A DNA stretch of 64,000 nt. It comes from Williamsia herbipolensis (GTDB lineage Bacteria; Actinomycetota; Actinomycetes; Mycobacteriales; Mycobacteriaceae). Below the pieces are notes generated by a model that did no database searches, was not told the DNA's origin, and worked only from the letters and a program-made list of their open reading frames with translations. Position numbers and translations under genes: made by a program. Numbering within the stretch: position 1 is the first letter of the stretch; the number at the start of each line of letters is the position of its first letter. Below are positions 29,307 to 42,834 of the stretch, in pieces. The stretch spans positions 1 through 64,000 of the forward strand of contig NZ_JXYP01000018.1 of assembly GCF_000964005.1 (NCBI RefSeq). The letters are read 5' to 3'.

Positions 29307-30857
29307 ATGACCATCGAGAAACCCATCGATCCCGACAACGGGATGGAACATTTCGGCTACAAGGAGAGCCTCGACCGCAGCATCGGCAAATTCGCCAGCT
29401 TCGCCGCCGGGGTCAGTTACATCTCCATCCTCACCGGCACCTTCCAGCTGTTCTACTTCGGGTTCGGCACCGCGGGCGCGGCGTATCTGTGGAGCTGGCC
29501 CATCGTGTTCGTCGGACAGCTCGCCGTCGCACTGTGTTTCATGGAGCTCGCCGCGAAGTACCCGATCGCGGGGTCGGTCTACAACTGGGCCAAGATCCTG
29601 GGCAACAAGGTGGTCGGGTGGTTCTCGGGCTGGATGATGCTGACCGCCTCGATCGTCACGATGTCGGCGGTCGTGTTGGCGATCGACTCGACACTGCCGA
29701 AGATCTGGAGTGGTTTCCGGCTCATCGGATCCGACGACCTCACCGTGGTGTCGCCGTCGAATGCCGTTCTGCTGGGGTCGATCCTGGTGCTCGCGACGAC
29801 GGCCATCAACGCCTTCGGCGTCCGGCTGATGTCGATCATCAACAGCACGGGCGTGTTCATCGAACTCATCGCCGCGGTGCTGATCGCGGTCATCCTGGCG
29901 TTCAACATCGACCGCACCCCGGCGGTGTTCTTCTCGACCAACGGTTACGGCGCAGGGGAGAGCGGCGGGTATCTCGGCGCGTTCCTCATCGCCTCGCTGG
30001 CGTCGGGGTATGTCATGTACGGGTTCGACACCGCCTCGTCGCTCGGTGAGGAGACGGTCAATCCCCGTAAGACCGCGCCGTCGGCGATCCTAAGGGCAAT
30101 CCTCGCCTCGTTCGTGATCGGTGGGGCGATCCTCGTGTTCGCCATCCTCGCCGCACCGAACCTCTCCGATCCGGCGCTCGCCGCGCAGGGCGGACTCCAG
30201 CAGATCGTGCTCGACGTCATGTACGGCCCGGTCGGCAAGATCTTCCTGATGTGCATCGTGGTCGCGGTGTTCGTGTGCACCCTCGCCGTCCACACCGCCG
30301 CCATCAGGCTCACGTTCGCCATGGCTCGCGACAACGCGCTGCCCTTCGGCGAATCGCTGGCCAAGGTGCACCCCCGCACCCAGGCTCCGGTCATCCCGTC
30401 GGTCCTGATCGGTGTGTTGTCGATCCTGATCCTCGTGATCAACATCAACCAGCCGACCATCTTCCTGCTGCTGACGTCGGTGGCGATCATCATGATCTAC
30501 ATCGCGTACCTGATGGTGACGGGTCCGCTTCTTCTGCAGCGCTTTCGAGGGCAGTGGCCGCCGCCGGATCTCAAGGCGGGCGGGTATTTCTCGATGGGGC
30601 GCTGGGGACTCCCGGTGAACATCGTGGCCGTGCTGTGGGGGATCGGGATGGCGATCAACCTCGCGTGGCCGCGCGAGGCGGTGTACGGCGCTCCCTGGTA
30701 CAACACGTGGGCCGCGTTCATCTACATCGGCGTCATCGGCGGAGTCGGTCTGCTCTGGTACTTCACCGTCGGCAGCCGGGGCATGGGGACGCTGAGGTCA
30801 CACGCCTCGGAGACCAAGTCCGACGCCGTACCGTTCCCCGGACCCGAGGGAGTCTGA
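29307..30857 (+). CDS. APC-superfamily permease of the choline/betaine operon
   Basis: The 516-aa protein has about twelve membrane segments, a short cytoplasmic N-terminus with FGYKESLDRSIGKFASFAAG and the amino-acid/polyamine/organocation core (MELAAKYPIAGSVYNWAKIL; YGFDTASSLGEETVNPRKTA). Choline and betaine are more often imported by BCCT or ABC systems, so an APC member here is notable; context suggests import of choline, betaine or a methylated amine. The ATG at 29307 follows GAGGGGGC after a 103-base gap that may contain an internal promoter; it ends four bases before betA. Confidence 0.82.
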   Translation: MTIEKPIDPDNGMEHFGYKESLDRSIGKFASFAAGVSYISILTGTFQLFYFGFGTAGAAYLWSWPIVFVGQLAVALCFMELAAKYPIAGSVYNWAKILGNKVVGWFSGWMMLTASIVTMSAVVLAIDSTLPKIWSGFRLIGSDDLTVVSPSNAVLLGSILVLATTAINAFGVRLMSIINSTGVFIELIAAVLIAVILAFNIDRTPAVFFSTNGYGAGESGGYLGAFLIASLASGYVMYGFDTASSLGEETVNPRKTAPSAILRAILASFVIGGAILVFAILAAPNLSDPALAAQGGLQQIVLDVMYGPVGKIFLMCIVVAVFVCTLAVHTAAIRLTFAMARDNALPFGESLAKVHPRTQAPVIPSVLIGVLSILILVININQPTIFLLLTSVAIIMIYIAYLMVTGPLLLQRFRGQWPPPDLKAGGYFSMGRWGLPVNIVAVLWGIGMAINLAWPREAVYGAPWYNTWAAFIYIGVIGGVGLLWYFTVGSRGMGTLRSHASETKSDAVPFPGPEGV

Positions 30858-30861
30858 CCAC

Positions 30862-32469
30862 ATGGCTGATCCACTGCACGAGAACGAGGTCACCGCAGGG
30901 CGGTTCGACTACGTGATCGTCGGCGGCGGCACCGCCGGATGTGTGCTCGCCGCCCGATTGAGCGAGGACCCGGAGGTGACCGTCTGTCTCATCGAGGCCG
31001 GCCCCACCGACGTCGGCAACGACGACGTGCTGGTGCTGAGCGAATGGATGCACCTGCTCGATTCCGGCTACGACTGGGACTACCCGATCGAACCGCAGGA
31101 GCGTGGGAACGATTTCATGCGGCACGCCCGCGCCAAGGTCCTCGGTGGGTGTTCCTCGCACAACTCGTGTATCGCCTTCTGGCCGCCCGCGGAGAGCCTC
31201 GACGAGTGGGAGCGGATGGGGCTGACCGGGTGGGGGGCCGCCGACGTGCACCCGCTGGTGCGGCGACTCGAGAACAACGACGCACCGGGCGACCACGGTC
31301 ACGACGGACCCGTCCGGCTGCGCGACGTTCCCGCCGAGGATCCCTGTGGAGCTGCGGTTCTCGACGCGGCCGCGGCAGCGGGACTGCCCACGGTGGGATT
31401 CAACCGTGGCGAGACGGTGCGCACCGGCGCCGGGTGGTTCCAGATCAACGCCGGCGAGGACGGTCTGCGCATGTCGACCTCGCATGCCTACCTGCACCCG
31501 ATCATCGGGACCCGCCCCAATCTCGAGGTCCGCACGGGCTGCTGGGCGCAGGAGATCCTGTTCGACGGCGACGACGGCTCGGGCACCACCGCCGTCGGTG
31601 CCCGCTACCAACGCCCCGATCTCACCGGCTTCGACGTGGTGGGCGCGGACCGTGAGGTCATCGTGACCGCCGGCGCCATCGACACCCCGAAGCTGCTGAT
31701 GCTCTCGGGGATCGGTCCGGCCGACCACCTGCGTTCGATGGGTGTCGACCTTCGGGTCGACTCGCCCGGGGTGGGCTCGAACCTCGACGATCACGTCGAG
31801 GGCCTCGTGTTCTGGGAGGCGGCGCAGCCCATGGTCACCACGTCGAGCCAGTGGTGGGAGATCGGGCTGTTCGCCTCGACCGGTCATTCCCCGGAGACCG
31901 ACGCCCTGGGCCTACCGGACCTGATGATGCATTACGGCAGTGTGCCGTTCGACATGAACACGCTGCGGTGGGGATACCCGACCACCGACAACGGGTTCTG
32001 CCTGACCCCGAACGTCACGCAGGGTCTGTCCCGCGGAACGGTGCGGCTGCGCAGCCGCGACTTCCGTGATCGCCCTCGAGTGGATCCGCGCTACTTCACC
32101 GACGCCGGTCACCACGACGAGACGGTGATGCTCGCCGGTATCCGCCTCGCCCGCGAGATCGCGGCGCAGGAAGCGCTGCGACCGTGGATCGCCCGGGAAC
32201 TCGCACCCGGTCCCGACGCCGTCACCGACGACGATCTCATCGACTACATGCACAAGACCCACAACACCGTCTATCACCCGGCGGCCACGGCGAAGATGGG
32301 TACCGACGCCGATCCGATGGCCGTCCTCGACCCGCAACTGCGCGTCCGCGGGACGCAGCGACTGCGCGTGGTCGACGCCTCGGCGATGCCGAAACTGCCC
32401 ACGGTCAACCCCAACATCTCGGTGATGGCCATGGCCGAGAAGTGCGCGGACCTGCTGCGTGCGACCTGA
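30862..32469 (+). CDS. betA: GMC oxidoreductase, probable choline dehydrogenase
   Basis: The 535-aa FAD enzyme has the GMC nucleotide motif VIVGGGTAGCVLAARLSE, the first GMC signature around RAKVLGGCSSHNSCI, the second signature GAIDTPKLLMLSGIG, and active-site histidine and asparagine regions HNTVYHPAATAKMGTD and PTVNPNISVMAMAEKCADL. Choline dehydrogenase or oxidase activity (choline to betaine aldehyde) is inferred from the family and from its place in the operon with betB and the betaine-degrading genes. It is four bases after the permease. Confidence 0.82.
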   Translation: MADPLHENEVTAGRFDYVIVGGGTAGCVLAARLSEDPEVTVCLIEAGPTDVGNDDVLVLSEWMHLLDSGYDWDYPIEPQERGNDFMRHARAKVLGGCSSHNSCIAFWPPAESLDEWERMGLTGWGAADVHPLVRRLENNDAPGDHGHDGPVRLRDVPAEDPCGAAVLDAAAAAGLPTVGFNRGETVRTGAGWFQINAGEDGLRMSTSHAYLHPIIGTRPNLEVRTGCWAQEILFDGDDGSGTTAVGARYQRPDLTGFDVVGADREVIVTAGAIDTPKLLMLSGIGPADHLRSMGVDLRVDSPGVGSNLDDHVEGLVFWEAAQPMVTTSSQWWEIGLFASTGHSPETDALGLPDLMMHYGSVPFDMNTLRWGYPTTDNGFCLTPNVTQGLSRGTVRLRSRDFRDRPRVDPRYFTDAGHHDETVMLAGIRLAREIAAQEALRPWIARELAPGPDAVTDDDLIDYMHKTHNTVYHPAATAKMGTDADPMAVLDPQLRVRGTQRLRVVDASAMPKLPTVNPNISVMAMAEKCADLLRAT

Positions 32470-33252
<783 letters not shown>

Positions 33253-33261
33253 GGCGTCGTG

Positions 33262-33765
33262 ATGGGCGAGCGCTCCAAGCGCGACTTCTACTCCCGCGAC
33301 TCGCGACCGATCGTGCTCGTGATCGTGGTCATCCTCATCCTGCTGGCCTTCTACATCGGGCTGCTCGGTGTCCGCGGTGTCCAGCTGATCCAGGACGGGT
33401 CGGTGGTCGGGATCGGACTGGGCATCGGCGTGCTGATCCTGCCGTTCCTCGGGGTCTGGATGGCGTTCACGACCGTACGGGCAGGCATCGCCCATCAACG
33501 CCTGGGTCGCCGGATGCGCGAGGAGGGCCGCGAACTCGACGTCTCCGACCTCCCACGACGGCCGTCGGGCCGGCTGGAACGCGACGCGGCCGACGAGCTG
33601 TTCGCGACGGTCAAGACCGAGTGGGAGGCCGATCCCGACAACTGGCGCAACACCTATCGCATCGCCCGCGCCTACGACTTCGCCGGCGACCGCTCGCGAG
33701 CCCGCGAGATGATGAAACGCGCTGTTGCACAGGAGAAGGCCGAGCACGGCGGGCCGCAGGCGTGA
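33262..33765 (+). CDS. Conserved membrane protein of unknown function
   Basis: This 167-aa protein has two hydrophobic segments (about residues 17-40 and 48-72) after a basic N-terminus and a soluble C-terminal half with a helical, TPR-like end (WRNTYRIARAYDFAGDRSRA). A similar membrane protein follows dapB in mycobacteria. The ATG at 33262 was preferred over GTG 33259. The last codons overlap the next gene by four bases. No function can be assigned. Confidence 0.75.
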   Translation: MGERSKRDFYSRDSRPIVLVIVVILILLAFYIGLLGVRGVQLIQDGSVVGIGLGIGVLILPFLGVWMAFTTVRAGIAHQRLGRRMREEGRELDVSDLPRRPSGRLERDAADELFATVKTEWEADPDNWRNTYRIARAYDFAGDRSRAREMMKRAVAQEKAEHGGPQA

Positions 33766-34217
33766 CGGCTCGACTCCTGATCGTCCACCACACCCCGTCG
33801 CCGCACACCCAGGCGATGTTCGAGGCGGTGCTCGCCGGGGCGGCCGATCCGGAGATCACCGGAGTCGAGGTGATCCGCCGCCCGGCGTTGTCGGTCAGCG
33901 CATCGGACTTCCTCGACGCCGACGGATACGTCCTCGGCTGCCCGGTGAACCTCGGCTACATCGCCGGCGCCCTGAAACACGCCTTCGACACCAGCTACTA
34001 CCAGATCCTCGACACCACCCGGGGCCGTCCGTTCGGGGTCTACCTGCACGGCAACGAAGGCGCAGAGGGTGCCGTCCGCGCCATCGACTCGATCACCACC
34101 GGCCTCGGCTGGACCAAGGCTGCCGAGTACGTGATCGCCTCCAACAAACCGGACACCGACGCACTCGCCGCGTGTCGGGAACTCGGCGGCGTCGTCGCGG
34201 CCCACCTGATGTCCTGA
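33762..34217 (+). CDS. Flavodoxin-like NAD(P)H-dependent FMN reductase family protein
   Basis: The 151-aa protein has a flavodoxin-like start (RLLIVHHTPSPHTQAMFEAV), YVLGCPVNLGYIAGALKHAF and VYLHGNEGAEGAV, consistent with an FMN-binding quinone or flavin reductase fold. The GTG at 33762 overlaps the preceding stop (GTGA). An open frame extending back into dapB is only a shadow. It sits between the dapB unit and thyA, as in mycobacteria. The electron acceptor is unknown. Confidence 0.75.
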   Translation: MTARLLIVHHTPSPHTQAMFEAVLAGAADPEITGVEVIRRPALSVSASDFLDADGYVLGCPVNLGYIAGALKHAFDTSYYQILDTTRGRPFGVYLHGNEGAEGAVRAIDSITTGLGWTKAAEYVIASNKPDTDALAACRELGGVVAAHLMS

Positions 34218-34249
34218 GGCGCCTAAGCACGGGCGTCGGCCCGGAGTCC

Positions 34250-34255
34250 TAGACT
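34250..34255 (+). promoter_or_regulatory. -10 box TAGACT of thyA (leaderless)
   Basis: TAGACT ends seven bases before the GTG start of thyA, with no ribosome-binding site between, implying a leaderless transcript for thyA-dfrA. Confidence 0.6.
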
Positions 34256-34262
34256 CGGACAC

Positions 34263-35060
34263 GTGATCGACACCCCGTACGAGGACCTGCTGGCGAAGGT
34301 GTTGGCCGAGGGGACACCCAAGGCCGACCGCACCGGTACCGGGACACGCAGCCTGTTCGGCCACCAGCTCCGGTATGACCTGGCGGCCGGTTTCCCACTC
34401 ATCACCACCAAGCGGGTACACGTGAAGTCGGTGTTCTACGAACTGCTGTGGTTCCTGCGCGGTGACTCGAACGTGCGGTGGCTTCAGGAGCGCGGCGTGA
34501 CGATCTGGGACGAGTGGGCCGATTCCTCCGGAGATCTCGGACCTGTCTACGGGGTGCAGTGGCGCAGCTGGCCGACCCCCTCGGGTGACCACATCGACCA
34601 GATCTCGAACGCACTGGCGCTCCTGCGGTCGGATCCCGATTCGCGGCGCAACATCGTCTCGGCGTGGAACGTGGGGGAGATCCCGCAGATGGCGCTGCCG
34701 CCGTGCCACGCGTTCTTCCAGTTCTACGTCGCCGACGGCAAACTCTCCTGCCAGCTCTATCAGCGCAGCGCCGATCTGTTCCTCGGCGTGCCGTTCAACA
34801 TCGCCTCGTACGCCCTGTTGACCCACATGATGGCCGCGCAGGCCGGGCTCGAGGTCGGTGAGTTCGTGTGGACCGGCGGCGACTGCCACATCTACGACAA
34901 CCACGTCGACCAGGTGCAGTTGCAGCTGTCGCGTGATCCCTACCCGTACCCGACCCTGCGGCTGGCGCCACGAGAGTCGTTGTTCGACTACGAGTTCGAC
35001 GACATCGAGGTCGTGGACTACCAGCACCACCCGGGTATCAAGGCGCCCGTCGCCGTATGA
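34263..35060 (+). CDS. thyA: Thymidylate synthase (ThyA type)
   Basis: ThyA methylates dUMP with methylene-tetrahydrofolate, yielding dihydrofolate. The 265-aa protein has [20 protein letters not shown] at the start, the catalytic cysteine in [38 protein letters not shown] and the C-terminal PVAV. It overlaps dfrA by four bases, coupling dihydrofolate production to its recycling. A second, unrelated synthase (ThyX) is encoded 1.8 kb downstream. Confidence 0.96.
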   Translation: MIDTPYEDLLAKVLAEGTPKADRTGTGTRSLFGHQLRYDLAAGFPLITTKRVHVKSVFYELLWFLRGDSNVRWLQERGVTIWDEWADSSGDLGPVYGVQWRSWPTPSGDHIDQISNALALLRSDPDSRRNIVSAWNVGEIPQMALPPCHAFFQFYVADGKLSCQLYQRSADLFLGVPFNIASYALLTHMMAAQAGLEVGEFVWTGGDCHIYDNHVDQVQLQLSRDPYPYPTLRLAPRESLFDYEFDDIEVVDYQHHPGIKAPVAV

Positions 35061-35575
35061 CGGTCGCGTTGATCTGGGCGCAGGGCAACGACCGCGCCAT
35101 CGGTCGCGACAACACCATCCCGTGGCGCGTCCCCGAGGACGCCCGGCACTTCCGCGAACTCACCCGCGGCCACCGGGTGGTGATGGGGCGCCGGACCTGG
35201 GACTCGCTGCCCGAACGATTCCGGCCACTGCCCGACCGCGTCAACGTCGTCCTCACCGGCGACCGGACCTGGTCGTCACCGGGAGCGGTGGTCGCCCACG
35301 ACCTGCCGGAGGCACTCGCAGGAGACGAGACCGTCATGGTGATGGGCGGCAGCCAGATCTACGACGCGGCAATGACGTTCGCCGATGTCCTGCACGTCAC
35401 CGAGATCGATGTCGATGTCGACGGCGCCGATGCCCACGCCCCGGAGATCGACCCCACGCGGTGGGTGGCGACCACGCACGGTGAGTGGCAGGAGTCGACG
35501 AGCGGGTTGCGCTACCGGTTCCTCGACTACCGGGCCCGCCCCGACGCGCCGGCCGCGACCCCGCCGACATCGTGA
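35057..35575 (+). CDS. dfrA: Dihydrofolate reductase
   Basis: The 172-aa enzyme regenerates tetrahydrofolate after ThyA. It shows [20 protein letters not shown] with the active-site region, the catalytic aspartate-equivalent region [23 protein letters not shown] and [13 protein letters not shown]. The ATG overlaps the thyA stop and its own stop overlaps the next start. The length is canonical. Confidence 0.95.
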   Translation: MTVALIWAQGNDRAIGRDNTIPWRVPEDARHFRELTRGHRVVMGRRTWDSLPERFRPLPDRVNVVLTGDRTWSSPGAVVAHDLPEALAGDETVMVMGGSQIYDAAMTFADVLHVTEIDVDVDGADAHAPEIDPTRWVATTHGEWQESTSGLRYRFLDYRARPDAPAATPPTS

Positions 35576-36798
35576 GCGCAGCCGCCCTGCCCATCGCGCG
35601 AGCGCGGCGGATCGCCCTCGCCGCACAGGGCTTCGCCGATCCACGCCCCGGCGGCGTGGTCACGCGTCGACACCTGCAGCGGGTGCTCGGACGGATCCGG
35701 TTCCTGCAGATGGACTCGGTCAACATCGCCGTCCGCGCCCACTACATGCCGCTGTTCAGTCGACTCGGGCCGTACGACCCTGCGCTCCTCGACCGTGCGG
35801 CGGCCGAATCGACGGCTCGGGCACCTCGACTGCTGGCCGAGTACTGGGCGCACGAGGCGGCACTGATCCCGGTCGAGGACTGGCCGCTGTTCCGCTGGCG
35901 GATGGACGACTACCGCTACGGCCGGTACGGCAAGCCCGTGGCCGAGCCGCCCGAACGCACGGCGCTCCGTGCCGAGATCGCCCGCGTCCTCGCCGAGACG
36001 GGCCCGACCACCGGCGGCGAACTCGAAGAACTGCTCGGTCGACGCCGGGATCAACCGCGCCGGGGCAGCTGGTGGGATCGCAGCGAGGTGAAGCACGCGT
36101 GCGAGGTGATGCTCGCCGCGGGCGATCTCTCGGCGATACGGCGCGGAAATTTCGCCCGGTACTACGACCTCGCCGAGAACATCGTGGGGCCGGACCTCGC
36201 GAGCACCACCATCGACCGGGACGTCGCGATCCGTGAACTCGTTCGGCGATCGATCGGTGCGCTCGGCGTCGCGACGGAGACCGACCTGCGCGACTACTAC
36301 CGACTGCCGGTCGTCGACGCCCGCCGCGCCGTCACCGAGCTCGTCGATGCCGGCGAGCTGACGCCGGTGACCGTGGCGGGGTGGGACCGCACCGCCTACC
36401 TGGATCCCGCCGCACGCACCCCGCGTCGGGTGGAGGCGTCGGCCCTGCTCGCCCCGTTCGACCCGTTGGTGTTCTTCCGGCCGCGCCTGCACCGCCTGTT
36501 CGACATGCACTACCGCATCGAGATCTACGTGCCCGAACCGCAACGCGTGCACGGGTACTACGTCTTCCCGTATCTGCTCGACGAAGAGATACCCGCTCGC
36601 GTGGACCTCAAGACCGACCGATCCGCCGGTGTGCTGCGGGTGCTCGGCGCCTTCGCCGAGGACGGCGTCGACCGCGATCACGTCGCGACCCGACTGGCCG
36701 CAGACCTGCGGTCGATGGCGGGATGGCTCGGGATGGACGACGTCACCGTCGGCAGGCGCGGCGACCTTGCGACGCTCCTGCGTCGCGCTCTCGCATAG
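35572..36798 (+). CDS. Winged-helix protein of the YcaQ / HTH_42 DNA glycosylase family
   Basis: The 408-aa protein has the family core: RARRIALAAQGFADPRPGG, a segment with LQMDSVNIAVRAHYMPLFSR, repeated winged-helix modules and FDPLVFFRPRLHRLFDMHYR. The family includes AlkZ and YcaQ, which unhook interstrand crosslinks or excise bulky alkylated bases; a glutamine pair (QxQ) typical of active members is not clearly seen in LQMDSVN, so the activity is uncertain. The GTG at 35572 overlaps the dfrA stop. Confidence 0.75.
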   Translation: MSAAALPIARARRIALAAQGFADPRPGGVVTRRHLQRVLGRIRFLQMDSVNIAVRAHYMPLFSRLGPYDPALLDRAAAESTARAPRLLAEYWAHEAALIPVEDWPLFRWRMDDYRYGRYGKPVAEPPERTALRAEIARVLAETGPTTGGELEELLGRRRDQPRRGSWWDRSEVKHACEVMLAAGDLSAIRRGNFARYYDLAENIVGPDLASTTIDRDVAIRELVRRSIGALGVATETDLRDYYRLPVVDARRAVTELVDAGELTPVTVAGWDRTAYLDPAARTPRRVEASALLAPFDPLVFFRPRLHRLFDMHYRIEIYVPEPQRVHGYYVFPYLLDEEIPARVDLKTDRSAGVLRVLGAFAEDGVDRDHVATRLAADLRSMAGWLGMDDVTVGRRGDLATLLRRALA

Positions 36799-36894
36799 GC
36801 GTCACCGACACCCGCGTTCTGCGTCGAGGTGCGGCACGGGACAATCGGAGCCGATCGAGTCGCCGGTCGGCCCGTCGAAGAGGAGTGCAGTCAG

Positions 36895-40677
<3,783 letters not shown>

Positions 40678-40681
<4 letters not shown>

Positions 40682-40962
40682 TGCGGTTCGGTAACAAACT
40701 GACCGTCACGCACAGTCAAAATGACGAGGTTTGATGCAATGTGTTCGTTTGGCCAAACCCGACAACTGAAAACTCGCGCTTGACCTTCAGATACACCCGC
40801 ATGGATGCACTCCCAGCCCCTTTCGGTGGTCGGCGTAGGCGCGTCCGCTAGTTGCCTGATCAGCCGGAATCTTTCGGTTCGTGCTCCATTCCTGCGGCGT
40901 TTCCCATATAATCTGGTGTGCCTGGTCAGTAAGTGCCAGCCCAACTTCAGGGAAAGCTCCAT
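40678..40962 (-). CDS. Doubtful 94-aa reverse-strand ORF in the island
   Basis: It fills the 286-base gap between rnj and the HIT gene and ends four bases inside rnj. The C-terminal half (ERGWECIHAGVSEGQARVFS and onward) looks protein-like, but the start region overlaps the TATAAT promoter and ribosome-binding site of the forward operon, no good Shine-Dalgarno is seen and I recognise no domain. It may be chance or a gene remnant. Otherwise this gap holds only the promoter. Confidence 0.2.
40907..40912 (+). promoter_or_regulatory. Consensus -10 box TATAAT of the four-gene island operon
   Basis: This is a perfect TATAAT 55 bases before the HIT gene start and is atypical of the GC-rich host promoters. 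No convincing -35 is seen 17 bases upstream. It suggests the operon carries its own promoter rather than relying on rnj read-through. Confidence 0.55.
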
Positions 40963-40967
40963 ACGGA

Positions 40968-41426
40968 ATGACGAAAGACCTAGACCCGGATGGCAACTGG
41001 GATCGATTCAATGTCGAAGTTAACATTGTCTCACGCACGCGGCACTGGTTGATAGTTGTACGTCCGCAGCAAATCACACTGGGTTCATGCGCCCTGCTTT
41101 TGTGTCGCCCTGCAGGCAGACTATCTGACCTGAAGGCCGGTGAGTTGCGCGACTTTCGAAATGCTGTGTCGAAGTTTGAAACGGTAGTTACAAGGGCGTT
41201 CCACCCAGTCCATTTCAACTATGTGGTGTCGATGCAGCACGATCCATACGTTCACTTCCATGCAATTCCGCGGTATGACTCGCCAGTTACTTTCCGCAAC
41301 ACCAAATGGACTGACGATGACTGGCCCTTTTTTCTGGATTTTCCTCGCAATATTCAACCCACTCCAGACGCCCTACTTATGAAGATTGCGGAGTATCTGC
41401 GAGGGTTCGCGCGAGGAGGGATTTAG
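40968..41426 (+). CDS. HIT-family nucleotide hydrolase/transferase
   Basis: The 152-aa protein has a HIT fold pattern: an N-terminal strand pair with SRTRHWLIVVRPQQITLGSC and the histidine-triad segment Y94-V-H96-F-H98-A-I-P-R. The middle histidine (nucleophile) and third histidine are kept, while the first is tyrosine. HIT enzymes hydrolyse nucleoside phosphoramidates, dinucleoside polyphosphates or adenylylated products. The ATG at 40968 follows GGAAAG; an in-frame extension to 40881 would cross the promoter. It is first of four coupled genes; the next starts two bases after its stop. Low GC throughout. The partner nucleotidyltransferase suggests it removes or processes a nucleotidyl product (inference). 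Confidence 0.75.
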   Translation: MTKDLDPDGNWDRFNVEVNIVSRTRHWLIVVRPQQITLGSCALLLCRPAGRLSDLKAGELRDFRNAVSKFETVVTRAFHPVHFNYVVSMQHDPYVHFHAIPRYDSPVTFRNTKWTDDDWPFFLDFPRNIQPTPDALLMKIAEYLRGFARGGI

Positions 41427-41428
41427 CC

Positions 41429-42238
41429 TTGGACGCGGCTGAATTGGACTATCGCTTCAGTAACTATCTGGCCTCACGCGACACAGTGCGCGCGGCGCTT
41501 CGTGTCGGATCCGGACCGATGGGCGAAAGTGACGAAATGTCGGATCTGGACTTCTTCGTTTATGTAACAGACATTGGTGCGTGGAATCGTGAGAACATGG
41601 TGGCGGCTTTCGAGACGCACTGTGGTCCCGTTGATATTTGTTATTGGACCGGTCTGCAGAAGTTTCATGCAATTCTGAGTGGTGTCGGTGTCGACCTCTC
41701 GGTCTATCCATCAGCGTATATCAACGAAATACGTCGCTGGCCTACGCTATTCTTCACCCACGACAGCATAGTCGTGGACCGTGACGGCGAAGTCTCCGCT
41801 GCTCTAAAAGATCGCACAGGGGCCTCTGCCGCCGACATGTTGAATACATGGGACGCTCTCTTCTTTCACTCCTCAAACATCCTTATCCAGCTTCTCCGGG
41901 GTGAGTACATTAATGCTCGCAGCAGAGCAAGTGGCCTGTTGGAAGCTTACATCTGTGTTTGCGAGCGAAGAACGGTCGGTACTCCGCGCTTCAGGGAACC
42001 TTCTCGACGTTCGGAACGCCGCATGTCGCCGGAGCTCAGAAAGCGAGTGGAGGAGGTCGCTTTCGCTGGCAGCCCACAAATCCTAGCCGACACCATACGT
42101 CGGATCATAGTTCCAGAGTTGTCGGAGGTTTTGCGCGGAGGCCTTGTATCTAGCGATCGGGATTTGGAAGGTCGGCGTTCGATTCTTAACCATTTCATAC
42201 TGAATTTGGAAAAGGTGCAGAAGGAGCTGGACAGGTGA
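41429..42238 (+). CDS. Polymerase-beta-fold nucleotidyltransferase
   Basis: The 269-aa protein has the nucleotidyltransferase active site: G27-S-G with S38-D39-L-D41 and a third aspartate D89 in GVGVDLSVYPS, followed by an alpha-helical C-terminal region. Such enzymes transfer NMP to antibiotics, tRNA ends, proteins, or make nucleotide signals. By eye it is nearest to small antibiotic nucleotidyltransferase-like proteins, not to canonical CD-NTases. The TTG start at 41429 is supported by GAGGAGGG nine bases upstream. Its stop overlaps the HAD start (GTGA). Target unknown. Confidence 0.78.
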   Translation: MDAAELDYRFSNYLASRDTVRAALRVGSGPMGESDEMSDLDFFVYVTDIGAWNRENMVAAFETHCGPVDICYWTGLQKFHAILSGVGVDLSVYPSAYINEIRRWPTLFFTHDSIVVDRDGEVSAALKDRTGASAADMLNTWDALFFHSSNILIQLLRGEYINARSRASGLLEAYICVCERRTVGTPRFREPSRRSERRMSPELRKRVEEVAFAGSPQILADTIRRIIVPELSEVLRGGLVSSDRDLEGRRSILNHFILNLEKVQKELDR

Positions 42239-42834
42239 AGGTGCCACTGCTTGCGGTTGATCTGGGTGGAATTCTACTGACCGATCCGACCCTAGGTAAA
42301 TTCTGGACCACGATTGCAAGGGGCAATGCAAGAGTTGAGGGAGCTATGCGTCATGCGTGGTTCACGGACCTCCGGTTTAGTCTTGAAAATGGAGATCTTG
42401 ACGAGTCTGAGGTTTGGAATAGGCTTTCGAAGATTGCGGACCTAAGGCCTGACGTTGTGAGGGCAGCTTTTCTATCCGGTTTTTCGGAATTGCCGGCCGG
42501 CGTTGCAGGCGTTCGAGCGTGTCTCGCCCGCAATATCGGTGTAGTCCTTGCGACAAACCACTATGCGCCTTGGTTGGAGATATGGGAGGGAGAGTTCGAT
42601 TGGTTCGGTGAGCTTTCCGGTTATTACTGTTCATCCGAGATGCGGTCCCGAAAGCCCGATGTTGCGTATTTCGAGGAACTTAAAAAACCGTTTCCGGACT
42701 CTTCTATTATTTTTGTGGATGACGACCCTAAGAATGTGGAAGCAGCGATAGGTGCTGGCATCATCTCGATTCGGGGAGACTCCACGGGTCGGTGGCTCGC
42801 GGAAGCTTTCGAGATGTGGGGGATCGAGGCGTGA
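42235..42834 (+). CDS. HAD-superfamily hydrolase
   Basis: The 199-aa protein shows HAD motifs I (D9-L-G-G), II (T107 in LATNHY), III (K140 in RSRKPD) and IV (FVDDDPKN, D162-D163), with a helical cap of about 80 residues between motifs I and II, as in subfamily IA. The second aspartate of motif I is glycine; this occurs in active phosphatases such as YihX-like proteins, so activity is not excluded. The GTG at 42235 has AAGGAG upstream and overlaps the nucleotidyltransferase stop. It probably acts on a phosphorylated product of the same pathway. Confidence 0.78.
   Translation: MKVPLLAVDLGGILLTDPTLGKFWTTIARGNARVEGAMRHAWFTDLRFSLENGDLDESEVWNRLSKIADLRPDVVRAAFLSGFSELPAGVAGVRACLARNIGVVLATNHYAPWLEIWEGEFDWFGELSGYYCSSEMRSRKPDVAYFEELKKPFPDSSIIFVDDDPKNVEAAIGAGIISIRGDSTGRWLAEAFEMWGIEA

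Noticed and set aside
41429-42238. Island nucleotidyltransferase as a CBASS cyclase with neighbouring effector
   Set aside because: The active-site aspartates fit the wider pol-beta family, but I see no CD-NTase-specific features and no known CBASS effector or accessory domain; kept as an unassigned NTase.
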